Origin: Spirochaetaceae bacterium | Lineage (GTDB): Bacteria; Spirochaetota; Spirochaetia; Treponematales; Breznakiellaceae | Reading direction: 5' to 3' | Assembly (NCBI GenBank): GCA_031279895.1 | Contig: JAITHR010000236.1 | Span: forward strand, 1-6,306 | Length of the DNA stretch: 6,306 nt | In this document: piece after piece, positions 1-5,534 of the stretch | Position numbering within the stretch: the stretch's first letter is position 1 | How the letters are laid out: the number at the start of each line of letters is the position of its first letter | Made by a program: the position numbers and the translations under genes | Notes under the pieces: model-generated | Told to the model about the DNA's origin: nothing | Database searches by the model: none | What the model saw: the letters and a program-made list of their open reading frames with translations, nothing else

Positions 1-120
1 GCGGGCGGCTGTCGCCAGGGAAGAAAGGGAAGAGACGAAAAGGCCGGTTGTTTGGCAAAGGCAGGCGCTTATGAAGACTACCGCATAGTTTTCGTAAAAG
101 AATACGAATGCAATTCATAA
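1..120 (+). CDS. 3' end of an unidentified gene (C-terminal fragment)
   Basis: The first reading frame is open from base 1 to a TAA at 118-120 and would give the last 39 residues of a protein whose start is outside the window. The last part reads AYEDYRIVFVKEYECNS, which has the mix of aromatic, acidic and beta-branched residues expected of real protein. The preceding part is basic and low in complexity, encoded by a purine-rich run at 19-43. No family can be named from so short a tail. Against it: 39 open codons can occur by chance, and the purine-rich run resembles low-complexity insertions elsewhere in the window (inside xylB and in the xylB leader). No terminator is evident just downstream; the AT-rich 6-bp inverted repeat at 167-182 is too weak. 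Confidence 0.4.
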   Translation, partial: AGGCRQGRKGRDEKAGCLAKAGAYEDYRIVFVKEYECNS

Positions 121-187
121 AAGAAACCGTATCATACCCCTGTTTTTGTATCAAGCCCAAGGACGTGTATAATTTTTTATACTCTTT

Positions 188-334
188 ATGGCCCGTGAAG
201 AAGTCCGCAGGCCGAACGTTTCCCGCGCCGGTCGGTACGCGGGACAAAGCCGGAGTAAAAGCGCGGGCAACGCGATCAAAGGGAAAAAGAAAAAAGATGA
301 AAAAAAAGTAAAATTTCTTGCAAAACGGACTTGA
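188..334 (+). CDS. Possible small basic protein, 48 residues
   Basis: An ATG at 188 opens a 48-codon frame ending at TGA 332-334. The product begins MAREEVRRPNVSRAG and is strongly basic, with a lysine cluster (KGKKKKDEKK) near residues 31-40, so nucleic-acid binding would be a natural guess, but no family is recognised. A perfect TATAAT at 168-173, with TTGTAT 16 nt further up (146-151), could start transcription near base 180. The message would then have almost no leader, which fits the absence of a Shine-Dalgarno sequence. Codons in the first two thirds often end in G or C, as in the neighbouring real genes. The overlapping frame at 108-311 looks less protein-like. It could equally be chance, since lysine codons come free from the A-rich run at 281-314. 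Confidence 0.25.
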   Translation: MAREEVRRPNVSRAGRYAGQSRSKSAGNAIKGKKKKDEKKVKFLAKRT

Positions 335-358
335 CAAGAAACAAGCCATGCACATAAT
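331..358 (+). promoter_or_regulatory. Near-consensus sigma70 promoter in the intergenic region
   Basis: A perfect -35 box TTGACA (331-336) is followed after 16 nt by CATAAT (353-358), which matches the -10 consensus at five of six positions. Transcription would start near base 365, inside the heptanucleotide repeat at 360-400. No gene of normal size follows on the plus strand before the convergent xylA, so the product would be a short untranslated RNA or a message for tiny peptides. A 7-bp inverted repeat (TTTCTTG 314-320, CAAGAAA 335-341) overlaps the -35 box and could be an operator. This is the best-looking promoter by consensus in the window, but it rests on sequence match alone. Confidence 0.45.
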
Positions 359-359
359 T

Positions 360-400
360 CGTTTGTCGTTTGTCGTTTGTCGTTTGTCGTTTGTCGTTTG
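360..400. repeat. Heptanucleotide tandem repeat, GTTTGTC unit
   Basis: Five perfect copies of GTTTGTC (361-395) plus a partial copy GTTTG (396-400) run head to tail, with one more matching base before them at 360. There are no mismatches, so the tract is young or is kept uniform by slippage. Seven is not a multiple of three, so copy-number change would shift any reading frame. The tract begins two bases after the -10 box of the promoter at 331-358 and covers its expected start site. Perfect short tandem repeats are known hotspots for replication slippage and in some bacteria vary gene expression; whether this one does is unknown. Confidence 0.95.
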
Positions 401-490
401 GCCAAAATACGCCCTGACGAGAACGGGAATATGATATGAAAAAGAAAACACGTACCCTTTCATTATGAAAAACGATAATACCAACCGATA

Positions 491-564
491 GCGTAAGGGT
501 CAAGCGCCTTTCCATACGCTTTCTGCGAAAGCGCCGCAAAGCAATCGGCGTGAGAGAAAGGCGC
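491..564 (+). ncRNA. Candidate structured RNA segment with nested stems
   Basis: Several perfect inverted repeats nest here. GCGCCTTTC (504-512) pairs with GAAAGGCGC (556-564) to close an outer 9-bp stem. Inside it, CGCTTTC (517-523) pairs with GAAAGCG (527-533) around the three-base loop TGC. A smaller stem, CCG (534-536) with CGG (546-548), can follow. A competing local pairing joins GCGTA (491-495) with TACGC (515-519). The segment lies about 140 nt downstream of the near-consensus promoter, and no open frame of useful length crosses it. It matches no RNA family I recognise. It could also be the 3' untranslated region of xylBA read on the other strand. Confidence 0.3.
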
Positions 565-580
565 GAGGCTAAGCGGACAA

Positions 581-659
581 GGCGTGGGGTGAGTCGCTCC
601 GCCGGAAGATGCTAGTGGGGGTTTGGGGGACTTTTTTCTAATCCCCCCAAAAACCAGCC
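581..659 (+). repeat. G-run intergenic element, copy 1
   Basis: This stretch reads GGCGTGGGGTGAGTCGC (581-597), a 19-nt gap, GGGGG TTT GGGGG (617-629), an AT-rich loop with six Ts (630-642), CCCCCC (643-648), then AAAAACC and AGCC. The G runs can pair with the C run as an imperfect hairpin, or stack as a two-layer quadruplex. The same parts occur in the same order, on the opposite strand, at 6236-6292; the first block matches there at 13 of 17 positions. It sits 22 nt past the xylA stop codon and may help end or protect the xylBA transcript. No T-run follows the hairpin on the minus strand, so it is not a standard intrinsic terminator. Confidence 0.5.
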
Positions 660-681
660 TGCAAGAGAAAGTCAGGGAAAC

Positions 682-2034
682 TTATGCAAAGACTCCTAAA
701 AGATACTGGTTGAACAGGTTCTCAAGATACTCCTGCCTGCCGCTCGTGAAGCCGGCGGTCCCGTAGGACTCGGACCCAAGGGCCGCAAGCTCCTCAAGGC
801 TGAGGCCGCCCCGCTCGAACTTCTCCCCATCGCCGCTGTCAAACGAAGCGTACCGCTGGCGGATAAAGCCGTCCAGTTTCCCGTCCCGCATCATGCGCCA
901 CGCGACCTCAAGCCCCAGGGCAAACGCATCCATGCCGCCGATATGCCCCTCGAACAAATCCCGCAGGTCAATCGAGTTGCGGCGGATTTTGGCGTCAAAA
1001 TTAAGGCCGCCGGTGGTAAACCCGCCGGCTTTGAGGATCGCCCGCATTGCCAGAGCCGTCTCGTAGTAACTTATGGGGAACTGGTCAGTGTCCCAGCCGT
1101 TGCGCGGCTCCCCGCGGTTGGCGTCCACCGAACCGAAAATCCCCAGCGCCGCGGCGCACTCGATCTCGTGGGCGAAGTCATGCCCCGCAAGCTCCGCGTG
1201 ATTGGCCTCGATGTTCACCCGAAAGTCCGCGTCCAGGCCGTAGGCGCGGAGAAAGCCCGCTACGGTTTCCACGTCGTAATCATACTGGTGCTTGGTCGGC
1301 TCCATAGGCTTTGGCTCAATGTAAAACGCGCCCTTAAAGCCCTGCTTCCGCGCATAATCCCGCGCCATGAGGAGAAACCGCGCAAGATGCTCTTTCTCGC
1401 GCTTCATATCCGTATTAAGCAGGGTCATGTACCCTTCCCTGCCGCCCCAGAAGGTGTAGCCCTGACCGCCAAGGGCAATCGTCGCGTCAATGGCCGCCTT
1501 GACCTGATGGGCGCCCAAAGCCACCACGCCGAATTCGGGATTGGTGGCCCCGCCGTTCATAAAACGCGGGTGGGTAAAGAGGTTTGCCGTCCCCCAGAGG
1601 AGCTTCACGCCGGTCGCTTTCTGGCGCTCCCCGGCCTTGTCCACCAAAGTCCGAAGGTTCCGCTCGCTCTCCGCCGGAGACGCGCCCTCCGGCGCCATAT
1701 CCCGATCATGGAACGCATAAAACTCCACCCCCAGCTTGGTGAAAAACTCAAACGCCGCGTCCATCTTGTGCGCCGCGGCCTCCATCGGGCTTTTCGCGTC
1801 AATGCTCCAGGGGTGCGGGTGCGTGGCCGCGCCGAAAGGGTCCGCTCCGTCAGCGCAGAAGCCGTGCCAATAGGCCACGGCAAACCGGAGATGATCCTTC
1901 ATCTTTTTATCACCCACAACCTTTTCAGGATCATAATACTTAAACGCCAAAGGGTTGTCGCTTTGGCGCCCCTCGTATACCACTTTCCCGATACCGGGGA
2001 AATACTCTTTGTTCCCCACAAAATAATCAGCCAT
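682..2034 (-). CDS. xylA: Xylose isomerase, class II
   Basis: Converts D-xylose to D-xylulose in the cytoplasm, using two divalent metal ions, as the first step of the isomerase route of xylose use. The 450-residue product has the N-terminal extension of about 40 residues that marks class II enzymes, and is close to their usual length of about 440. All active-site blocks are visible: HDRD with catalytic His109 and Asp112, FWGGREGY (195-202), the metal-binding Glu240 and Lys242 in IEPKP, Glu276 and His279 in NIEANHAE, Asp304 in SVDANRGE, Asp315 and Asp317 in GWDTDQF, and Asp347 in GGLNFDAK. The start at 2034 follows GGAGG by 9 nt. The frame stays open to 2118, but that extension would overlap xylB by 62 nt and is basic and unlike the family. 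The gene follows xylB after 22 nt, so the two are surely co-transcribed. It shows no sign of damage. Confidence 0.97.
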   Translation of the reverse strand: MADYFVGNKEYFPGIGKVVYEGRQSDNPLAFKYYDPEKVVGDKKMKDHLRFAVAYWHGFCADGADPFGAATHPHPWSIDAKSPMEAAAHKMDAAFEFFTKLGVEFYAFHDRDMAPEGASPAESERNLRTLVDKAGERQKATGVKLLWGTANLFTHPRFMNGGATNPEFGVVALGAHQVKAAIDATIALGGQGYTFWGGREGYMTLLNTDMKREKEHLARFLLMARDYARKQGFKGAFYIEPKPMEPTKHQYDYDVETVAGFLRAYGLDADFRVNIEANHAELAGHDFAHEIECAAALGIFGSVDANRGEPRNGWDTDQFPISYYETALAMRAILKAGGFTTGGLNFDAKIRRNSIDLRDLFEGHIGGMDAFALGLEVAWRMMRDGKLDGFIRQRYASFDSGDGEKFERGGLSLEELAALGSESYGTAGFTSGRQEYLENLFNQYLLGVFA

Positions 2035-2043
2035 TCTGTTATG

Positions 2044-2048
2044 CCTCC
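2044..2048 (-). promoter_or_regulatory. Ribosome binding site of xylA
   Basis: GGAGG on the minus strand, 9 nt before the ATG at 2034-2032. It lies entirely inside the 22-nt gap between the xylB stop and xylA, and it settles the start at 2034 rather than at the upstream in-frame codons inside xylB. Confidence 0.85.
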
Positions 2049-2056
2049 GTCTTGAT

Positions 2057-3550
2057 TTATATATACAGGGGTTTGAGCGCCCCAAGATACCGTAGATACG
2101 TTTTATACGCCTCGTCATAGCGGGATGCGAGATCCGGATCCGGCGTTACGCCGGCGCCGCTTTCAAGGGCGATATGCTCGTCAACCAGCGTTTCGATGTT
2201 CTCCGTTTTCTCTCCTTTCTCTCTCTTTTCCAGAGTCCAGAGCGCCTGTATGGCCCCGCCCATGGCCGCGGCCTCGTCCCCGGCGGGAACACTCACCGGC
2301 AGGTTCATCACGTTTGCGGCGATAAGGCGCCAGAGCGGGCTTTTGGCCCCGCCGCCGATAAGCCGGATTTCTTTGGCGCGGTATCCCAATGCCGAAAAGC
2401 CCTCCATGCCGATACGCATCCCGAAAACCGCGGACTCAAGGGCCGCCCGCGCAAGGTTCTCCCGCGAGAAGTTGCCGGCGGTTATGCCGTTGACGCTTGC
2501 CCTCCCGTTCGGGAGGTTCGGGGTGCGCTCCCCGTTAAAAAAGGGCAGCACCACCACCCCTTGGGATCCGACGGGCGCTCTGCCGGCCTCGGCGTCAAAG
2601 GCTTTCACGTCAAGGTTAAACAAGCGCCGGAACTCCTCAGAGGCAACGGTGCAATTCATGGTGCAAAGGAGCGGGAGCCAGCCGCCGGAGGAAGAGCAGA
2701 ACGCCGCCAGGTTTCCCGCGGGGTCCACTACCGGCGTGTTGGAAAACCCGAACAGGGTGCCGGAGGTTCCCAGGCTCATGGTGAGAAACCCGTCCCGTAC
2801 CGCGCCGGTTCCGATAGCGCCCATCATGTTGTCCCCGCCGCCTGCGGCCACCACCGCGCCTTGGGGGATTCCGTAGCGCGCCGCAGCTTCTTCCGAGACG
2901 GTTCCCGCCGGCTCTCCGGTGCTCACGAGGCGCGGGAGGCAGGTTATTACCGACGGGTCTATGAGATCGCACGCCTTCTTTGACCAGACCCGCTTGCGGA
3001 TGTCAAAGAGCGCGGTGCCGGAAGCGTCCCCGTACTCGGCGCGGTACGCGCCTGTGAGGAGAAAATTGATATAGTCGTGGGGAAGGAGTATGTGGCGCAG
3101 GCGGGAGAAAAGATCGGGCCGGTGGTTTTTGAGCCAGAGGACCTTCGGGGCGGTGTAGCCCGGGCGCATGGGAAGACCGGTCTCCGCGATGAGCGCCTCC
3201 TCCCCGCCGGCGGCCTCGGTGAGCAGGGCGCACTCCGGCGCGGTGGACGTGTCGCACCAAAGCTTCACGTTGTAAAGCGGCTTTCCCTCCTCGTCGAGCG
3301 GCACGAAACTGTGCTGGTGCCCGGACACGCCTACCGCGGCGATCGTGGCCCTGAGGCTCCGGTCAATCCGGTCAAAACACGCGCCCAGCGCGGCAGCATA
3401 CCATTCGGCGCGCTGTTCCCTCGTGCCGTCGCTCTCGGAAATCATCGCAACCGGCTCCTGGGAGCGGGCAAGGGTTTTCTTCCCCGCGTAATCATACACC
3501 ACCAGTTTACAGCTCTGGGTCCCCAAATCAATTCCGCATACACTCTTCAT
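2057..3550 (-). CDS. xylB: Xylulokinase, FGGY carbohydrate kinase family
   Basis: Phosphorylates D-xylulose with ATP to xylulose 5-phosphate, which enters the pentose phosphate pathway. The 497-residue product shows the two FGGY actin-like domains. GIDLGTQS (6-13) is the first phosphate loop. [10 protein letters not shown] (77-86) and KLWCDTST (96-103) are typical of the xylulokinase branch. [10 protein letters not shown] (158-167) and EYGDASGT (172-179) complete the N-terminal domain. GGGDN (237-241) carries the expected catalytic base Asp240, SLGTSGT (259-265) binds phosphate, and [13 protein letters not shown] (396-408) is the C-terminal FGGY signature region. Residues 441-450 ([10 protein letters not shown]) form a charged insert from a purine-rich run. 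The start at 3550 follows GGAGG by 6 nt; the 12-residue extension to 3586 is basic and unlikely. Some FGGY kinases take other ketoses, but pairing with xylA makes xylulose the likely substrate. Confidence 0.95.
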   Translation of the reverse strand: MKSVCGIDLGTQSCKLVVYDYAGKKTLARSQEPVAMISESDGTREQRAEWYAAALGACFDRIDRSLRATIAAVGVSGHQHSFVPLDEEGKPLYNVKLWCDTSTAPECALLTEAAGGEEALIAETGLPMRPGYTAPKVLWLKNHRPDLFSRLRHILLPHDYINFLLTGAYRAEYGDASGTALFDIRKRVWSKKACDLIDPSVITCLPRLVSTGEPAGTVSEEAAARYGIPQGAVVAAGGGDNMMGAIGTGAVRDGFLTMSLGTSGTLFGFSNTPVVDPAGNLAAFCSSSGGWLPLLCTMNCTVASEEFRRLFNLDVKAFDAEAGRAPVGSQGVVVLPFFNGERTPNLPNGRASVNGITAGNFSRENLARAALESAVFGMRIGMEGFSALGYRAKEIRLIGGGAKSPLWRLIAANVMNLPVSVPAGDEAAAMGGAIQALWTLEKREKGEKTENIETLVDEHIALESGAGVTPDPDLASRYDEAYKTYLRYLGALKPLYI

Positions 3551-3556
3551 CGCGTA

Positions 3557-3561
3557 CCTCC
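3557..3561 (-). promoter_or_regulatory. Ribosome binding site of xylB
   Basis: GGAGG on the minus strand, six nt before the ATG at 3550-3548. It decides for [10 protein letters not shown] as the N-terminus over the longer reading that begins at 3586. Confidence 0.85.
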
Positions 3562-3652
3562 GTAACTTCTCTTTTCGTCTCTTCACGCGCCTGTTTTACG
3601 TCCGCGCATAAGGTATCCTACCAAGCCTCTCCGGTCGTTCCCATACGAAATA

Positions 3653-3680
3653 TTGACGAATCATATCTGTTATTGATATT
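3653..3680 (+). promoter_or_regulatory. Candidate promoter of the AraC-type gene
   Basis: Reading toward the regulator, TTGACG (3653-3658) is followed after 16 nt by GATATT (3675-3680). The start would be near 3687, giving a leader of about 56 nt. It overlaps the candidate xylBA promoter on the other strand and the TATTGA repeats, so one bound regulator could affect both genes, including its own. Confidence 0.25.
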
Positions 3681-3688
3681 CTGACGTA
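3660..3688 (-). promoter_or_regulatory. Candidate xylBA promoter
   Basis: Reading toward xylB, TATGAT (3665-3660) matches the -10 consensus at five of six positions. The hexamer 17 nt upstream, TACGTC (3688-3683), is a poor -35. A weak -35 is usual for promoters that need an AraC-type activator, and the candidate half-sites overlap this area. Transcription would begin near 3653 and leave a leader of about 100 nt before xylB. Confidence 0.25.
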
Positions 3689-3742
3689 TGGATAGAGCAG
3701 TTTTACCGTATCAGAACTTTATAAGAAGCGTTATGTGCCAGT

Positions 3743-4591
3743 ATGCGTATAAAAGATGCGGTTTATGTGTATAAGCTGGTCGGGGGAGACAAGCTCGCGT
3801 GGCACGGGCGGTATCACACCCATGATCAGGGCGATTACGAAATCCACCTGTTTCTTGAAGGAAACGGGGCGTTCCTGCTCAATCGATCGCGGTATACGAT
3901 TGAGGGAAACCGCCTGTTTCTCGTGCGCCCGCGGGAATTCCACTCGATTTTACCGGACGCGGTACGGAAACCCCTGAGTTATTACGCGGTTCTCTTTGAA
4001 CCGGAGCGGGACCTTGCCTCCGATAGGGAGCTTCTCTCCCTTATTGACGGCGCCGGAGCCGGCGAAGCGCCGTTAAAGCGCTTTCTTTCCGTTGAATCGC
4101 GGGAGCATTTTCTGGTTGAGGAACTCTACCGTCTGGCCGGGGACAAAAACGATAACCGCGCCGGAGAATATCTGTTACTGAGCCTTCTCCACCGCTGGTT
4201 CGGCGCGGCGCCGCGCCGGAAGCCCGAATCCGCCGTCGGGGATCCGGGCGCCAGAAACGAGCATATCGAGCGGGCGCTGCTTCTTATGGGAAAACTCGTG
4301 CAGGAAAAGGTGAGTATCGATTCCCTTGCGGGGCGGCTGGGGCTTTCTTCGGAATATTTCATCCGGCTTTTTCATCAGAAACTGGGCATATCCCCGTTCC
4401 AATACTTTACCCGTCTTAAAATCGAGGCGGCCTCTTCTTTTCTGGTTGACACCAACCTGAAAGTAGGCGCTGTGGCGGATCATTTCGGCTTTGAAAACCC
4501 CTTTCATTTTTCCCGTATTTTCAAGAAATGCACCGGCCTCTCGCCGATTGAGTACCGGCGCACTTTTAGTCGCGGGCGACTGGCGCCCTAG
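3743..4591 (+). CDS. AraC-family transcriptional regulator, probable xylose regulator
   Basis: A 282-residue DNA-binding regulator with standard AraC-family length and layout. The N-terminal part is a cupin-like sensing domain with the YHTHDQGDYEIHLFLEG block (24-40), a turn rich in small residues, and a later REFHSI (64-69) that completes the usual pocket. The C-terminal part has two helix-turn-helix units: SIDSLAGRLGLSSEYF with the LGISPFQYF linker (191-222), and KVGAVADHFGFENPFHFSRIF ending in CTGLSPIEYRR (240-273), the family signature. It is transcribed divergently from xylBA, the common place for a pathway-specific activator, so xylose is the likely effector; this is inferred from position only. 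It is not built like E. coli XylR, which has a periplasmic-binding-protein-like sensing domain. The start lacks a good ribosome binding site; AAGAAG (3723-3728) lies 14 nt away and serves the overlapping ATG at 3733 better. A short hairpin followed by CTTTT at 4640-4656 may weakly end its transcript. Confidence 0.93.
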   Translation: MRIKDAVYVYKLVGGDKLAWHGRYHTHDQGDYEIHLFLEGNGAFLLNRSRYTIEGNRLFLVRPREFHSILPDAVRKPLSYYAVLFEPERDLASDRELLSLIDGAGAGEAPLKRFLSVESREHFLVEELYRLAGDKNDNRAGEYLLLSLLHRWFGAAPRRKPESAVGDPGARNEHIERALLLMGKLVQEKVSIDSLAGRLGLSSEYFIRLFHQKLGISPFQYFTRLKIEAASSFLVDTNLKVGAVADHFGFENPFHFSRIFKKCTGLSPIEYRRTFSRGRLAP

Positions 4592-5274
4592 ACGTTAATC
4601 ATGCCGTTTTGAATGGCAAAGAGGGGGATTTGGGTTCTCCGGCTCAAGCCGCTTTTCCGCATGGCAAAGGAAATATAGTTGCGCACCGTTCCGTTGCTGA
4701 GGCCCAGGTTTTCCGCTATCACCCGGGTTGAATAGCCCCTGCCGACAAGGGTCAGTATCTTTAATTCTATCTTGGAAAGGTTGGCCGCCAGGACGGTTTT
4801 TCCGCCGGAGCGCGGCGTGGCGGTGGGGTAATCCCGCGCCGTATCAAGGAGTTTCGCCAAAATGCGGTAGACCAGCTCGTTCAAACTGGCGCTTATATAC
4901 CGGCCTCCGTTATACACCCGCCGGACCGCGAAAACGAGGCTGTCCATGTCCGCGTCTCTGAACAGGTATCCGCACACTTCATCGCGGCTTACGATGGAGC
5001 AGAGGGACCGTTCGTCGTTTTTTGAGGTGAGAAAAAGGAAAGCCGTGTCCGGTGATTTGCGTTTCAGAAGGGGCATAAGATCAGGTCCGCTTGTTTCATC
5101 CAGACAAATATCAAGAATTGCGATGTCAGGGCGACAAGTTTCGACCAGTCGAAGCGCGTCGTACCCGTCTTTGCCAAATCCGCGCACCGCGAATTCCGGT
5201 TCCAATAAAAGCCGCGCCCGAATATCGTTCAAATTCGTTTCCTGTCCCTCAATAACTATGATATTTATCATCAT
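4588..5274 (-). CDS. LuxR/NarL-type response regulator with an altered receiver
   Basis: A 228-residue two-domain regulator. Residues 1-120 form a CheY-like receiver: the beta-1 strand INIIVIEG, DIAILDICLDE with the expected phospho-acceptor Asp55, FLFLTSKND with switch Thr83, and CGYLFRDAD (101-109). Residues 166-225 form a LuxR-type helix-turn-helix with KIELKILTLVGRGYSTRVIA and GLSNGTVRNYI. Two receiver positions are unusual: the acidic pair that binds magnesium is reduced to Glu9-Gly10, and the conserved lysine after GYL is Arg106. Phosphorylation may therefore be weak, or replaced by another signal. No sensor kinase is nearby. AAGGAG lies 3 nt before the first ATG and 6 nt before the next (5271), so the true start may be one codon later. 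It meets the AraC-type gene tail to tail, with stop codons overlapping at 4588-4591. Its targets cannot be read from the sequence. Confidence 0.9.
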   Translation of the reverse strand: MMINIIVIEGQETNLNDIRARLLLEPEFAVRGFGKDGYDALRLVETCRPDIAILDICLDETSGPDLMPLLKRKSPDTAFLFLTSKNDERSLCSIVSRDEVCGYLFRDADMDSLVFAVRRVYNGGRYISASLNELVYRILAKLLDTARDYPTATPRSGGKTVLAANLSKIELKILTLVGRGYSTRVIAENLGLSNGTVRNYISFAMRKSGLSRRTQIPLFAIQNGMINV

Positions 5275-5277
5275 ATA

Positions 5278-5283
5278 CTCCTT
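5278..5283 (-). promoter_or_regulatory. Ribosome binding site of the response regulator
   Basis: AAGGAG on the minus strand. Two ATG codons follow back to back; the second (5271-5269) has the more usual 6-nt spacing, so the protein probably begins MINIIVIEG. Confidence 0.75.
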
Positions 5284-5337
5284 AAAATATAAGGCTTACG
5301 CTCCTTAATGTAATAAAAAAGAAGCTTTTACCCCTTA

Positions 5338-5366
5338 AAAATACTGTTTTTTACAATAAAGAGCAA
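5338..5366 (-). promoter_or_regulatory. Candidate promoter of the response regulator
   Basis: Reading toward the gene, TTGCTC (5366-5361) and TATTTT (5343-5338) are separated by 17 nt, with AT-rich DNA after them. The start would be near 5331, giving a leader of about 57 nt. A GC-rich inverted repeat, CCCGCC (5368-5373) with GGCGGG (5377-5382), abuts the -35 box and could be an operator or the end of a transcript from the other side. Confidence 0.3.
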
Positions 5367-5534
5367 CCCCGCCGGCGGCGGGTGGCACAGCACTGTTGTT
5401 TCTTAATGGTGCAACACCGTGTCCGTTGAGCGGGCTTTCTGCTGTTTAGGCGCTGCTACGCTTCGCGCAACGGCGGACGGTTTGCAAGCGTCGCGTTGTT
5501 ATGCGCGGCAGCCTCCGGCTGTTCCGTAAGCGTC

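Larger units (their letters stand above)
335..681. other. 347-nt gene-poor region between the small ORF and xylA
   Basis: No convincing protein gene lies here. From left to right it holds the promoter just described, the heptanucleotide repeat, two tiny overlapping frames (436-468 reading MKKKTRTLSL, and 465-491) without good ribosome binding sites, a segment with nested inverted repeats (491-564), and the G-run element (581-659), 22 nt past the xylA stop. On the minus strand it is the 3' flank of the xylBA operon. No classical hairpin plus T-run terminator for xylA is visible; the G-run hairpin is the only strong structure that could play that part. Confidence 0.6.
3641..3691. promoter_or_regulatory. 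Candidate operator region between xylB and the AraC-type gene
   Basis: Two kinds of repeat lie in the 192-nt divergent region. Perfect 7-bp inverted arms, CCATACG (3641-3647) and CGTATGG (3685-3691), have centres 44 bp apart, about four helical turns. Between them TATTGA occurs twice in the same direction (3651-3656 and 3671-3676), 20 bp apart. AraC-family activators commonly bind two direct half-sites about two turns apart, beside or overlapping the -35 box of the promoter they serve, and this spacing fits. The divergent regulator is the obvious candidate binder. The arms are short enough for chance, so this is a suggestion from spacing and place. Confidence 0.35.

Noticed and set aside
167..182. 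GTATAA/TTATAC hairpin as a terminator
   Set aside because: The stem is all A/T but for one pair at its base, and the four-base T loop is not a trailing T-run; the TATAAT inside is better read as a -10 box.
436..491. Two tiny overlapping frames (MKKKTRTLSL and MKNDNTNR)
   Set aside because: Too short and without clear ribosome binding sites. Retained only as part of the possible small RNA.
276..539. Minus-strand frame across the heptamer repeat
   Set aside because: Composition is set by the repeat (DKRQTTN stretches) and by the A/T-rich tract. No ribosome binding site or family feature.
943..2055. Long plus-strand open frame opposite xylA
   Set aside because: Antisense shadow of xylA. The minus frame carries every catalytic motif of xylose isomerase; the plus frame has none and is rich in Arg, Pro and His as expected of a GC-rich shadow.
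2035..2118. 28-residue N-terminal extension of xylA
   Set aside because: It overlaps the end of xylB, is unlike the family, and the GGAGG 9 nt before 2034 fixes the start.
2174..2983. Plus-strand open frames opposite xylB
   Set aside because: Shadows of a complete FGGY kinase with all its motifs on the minus strand.
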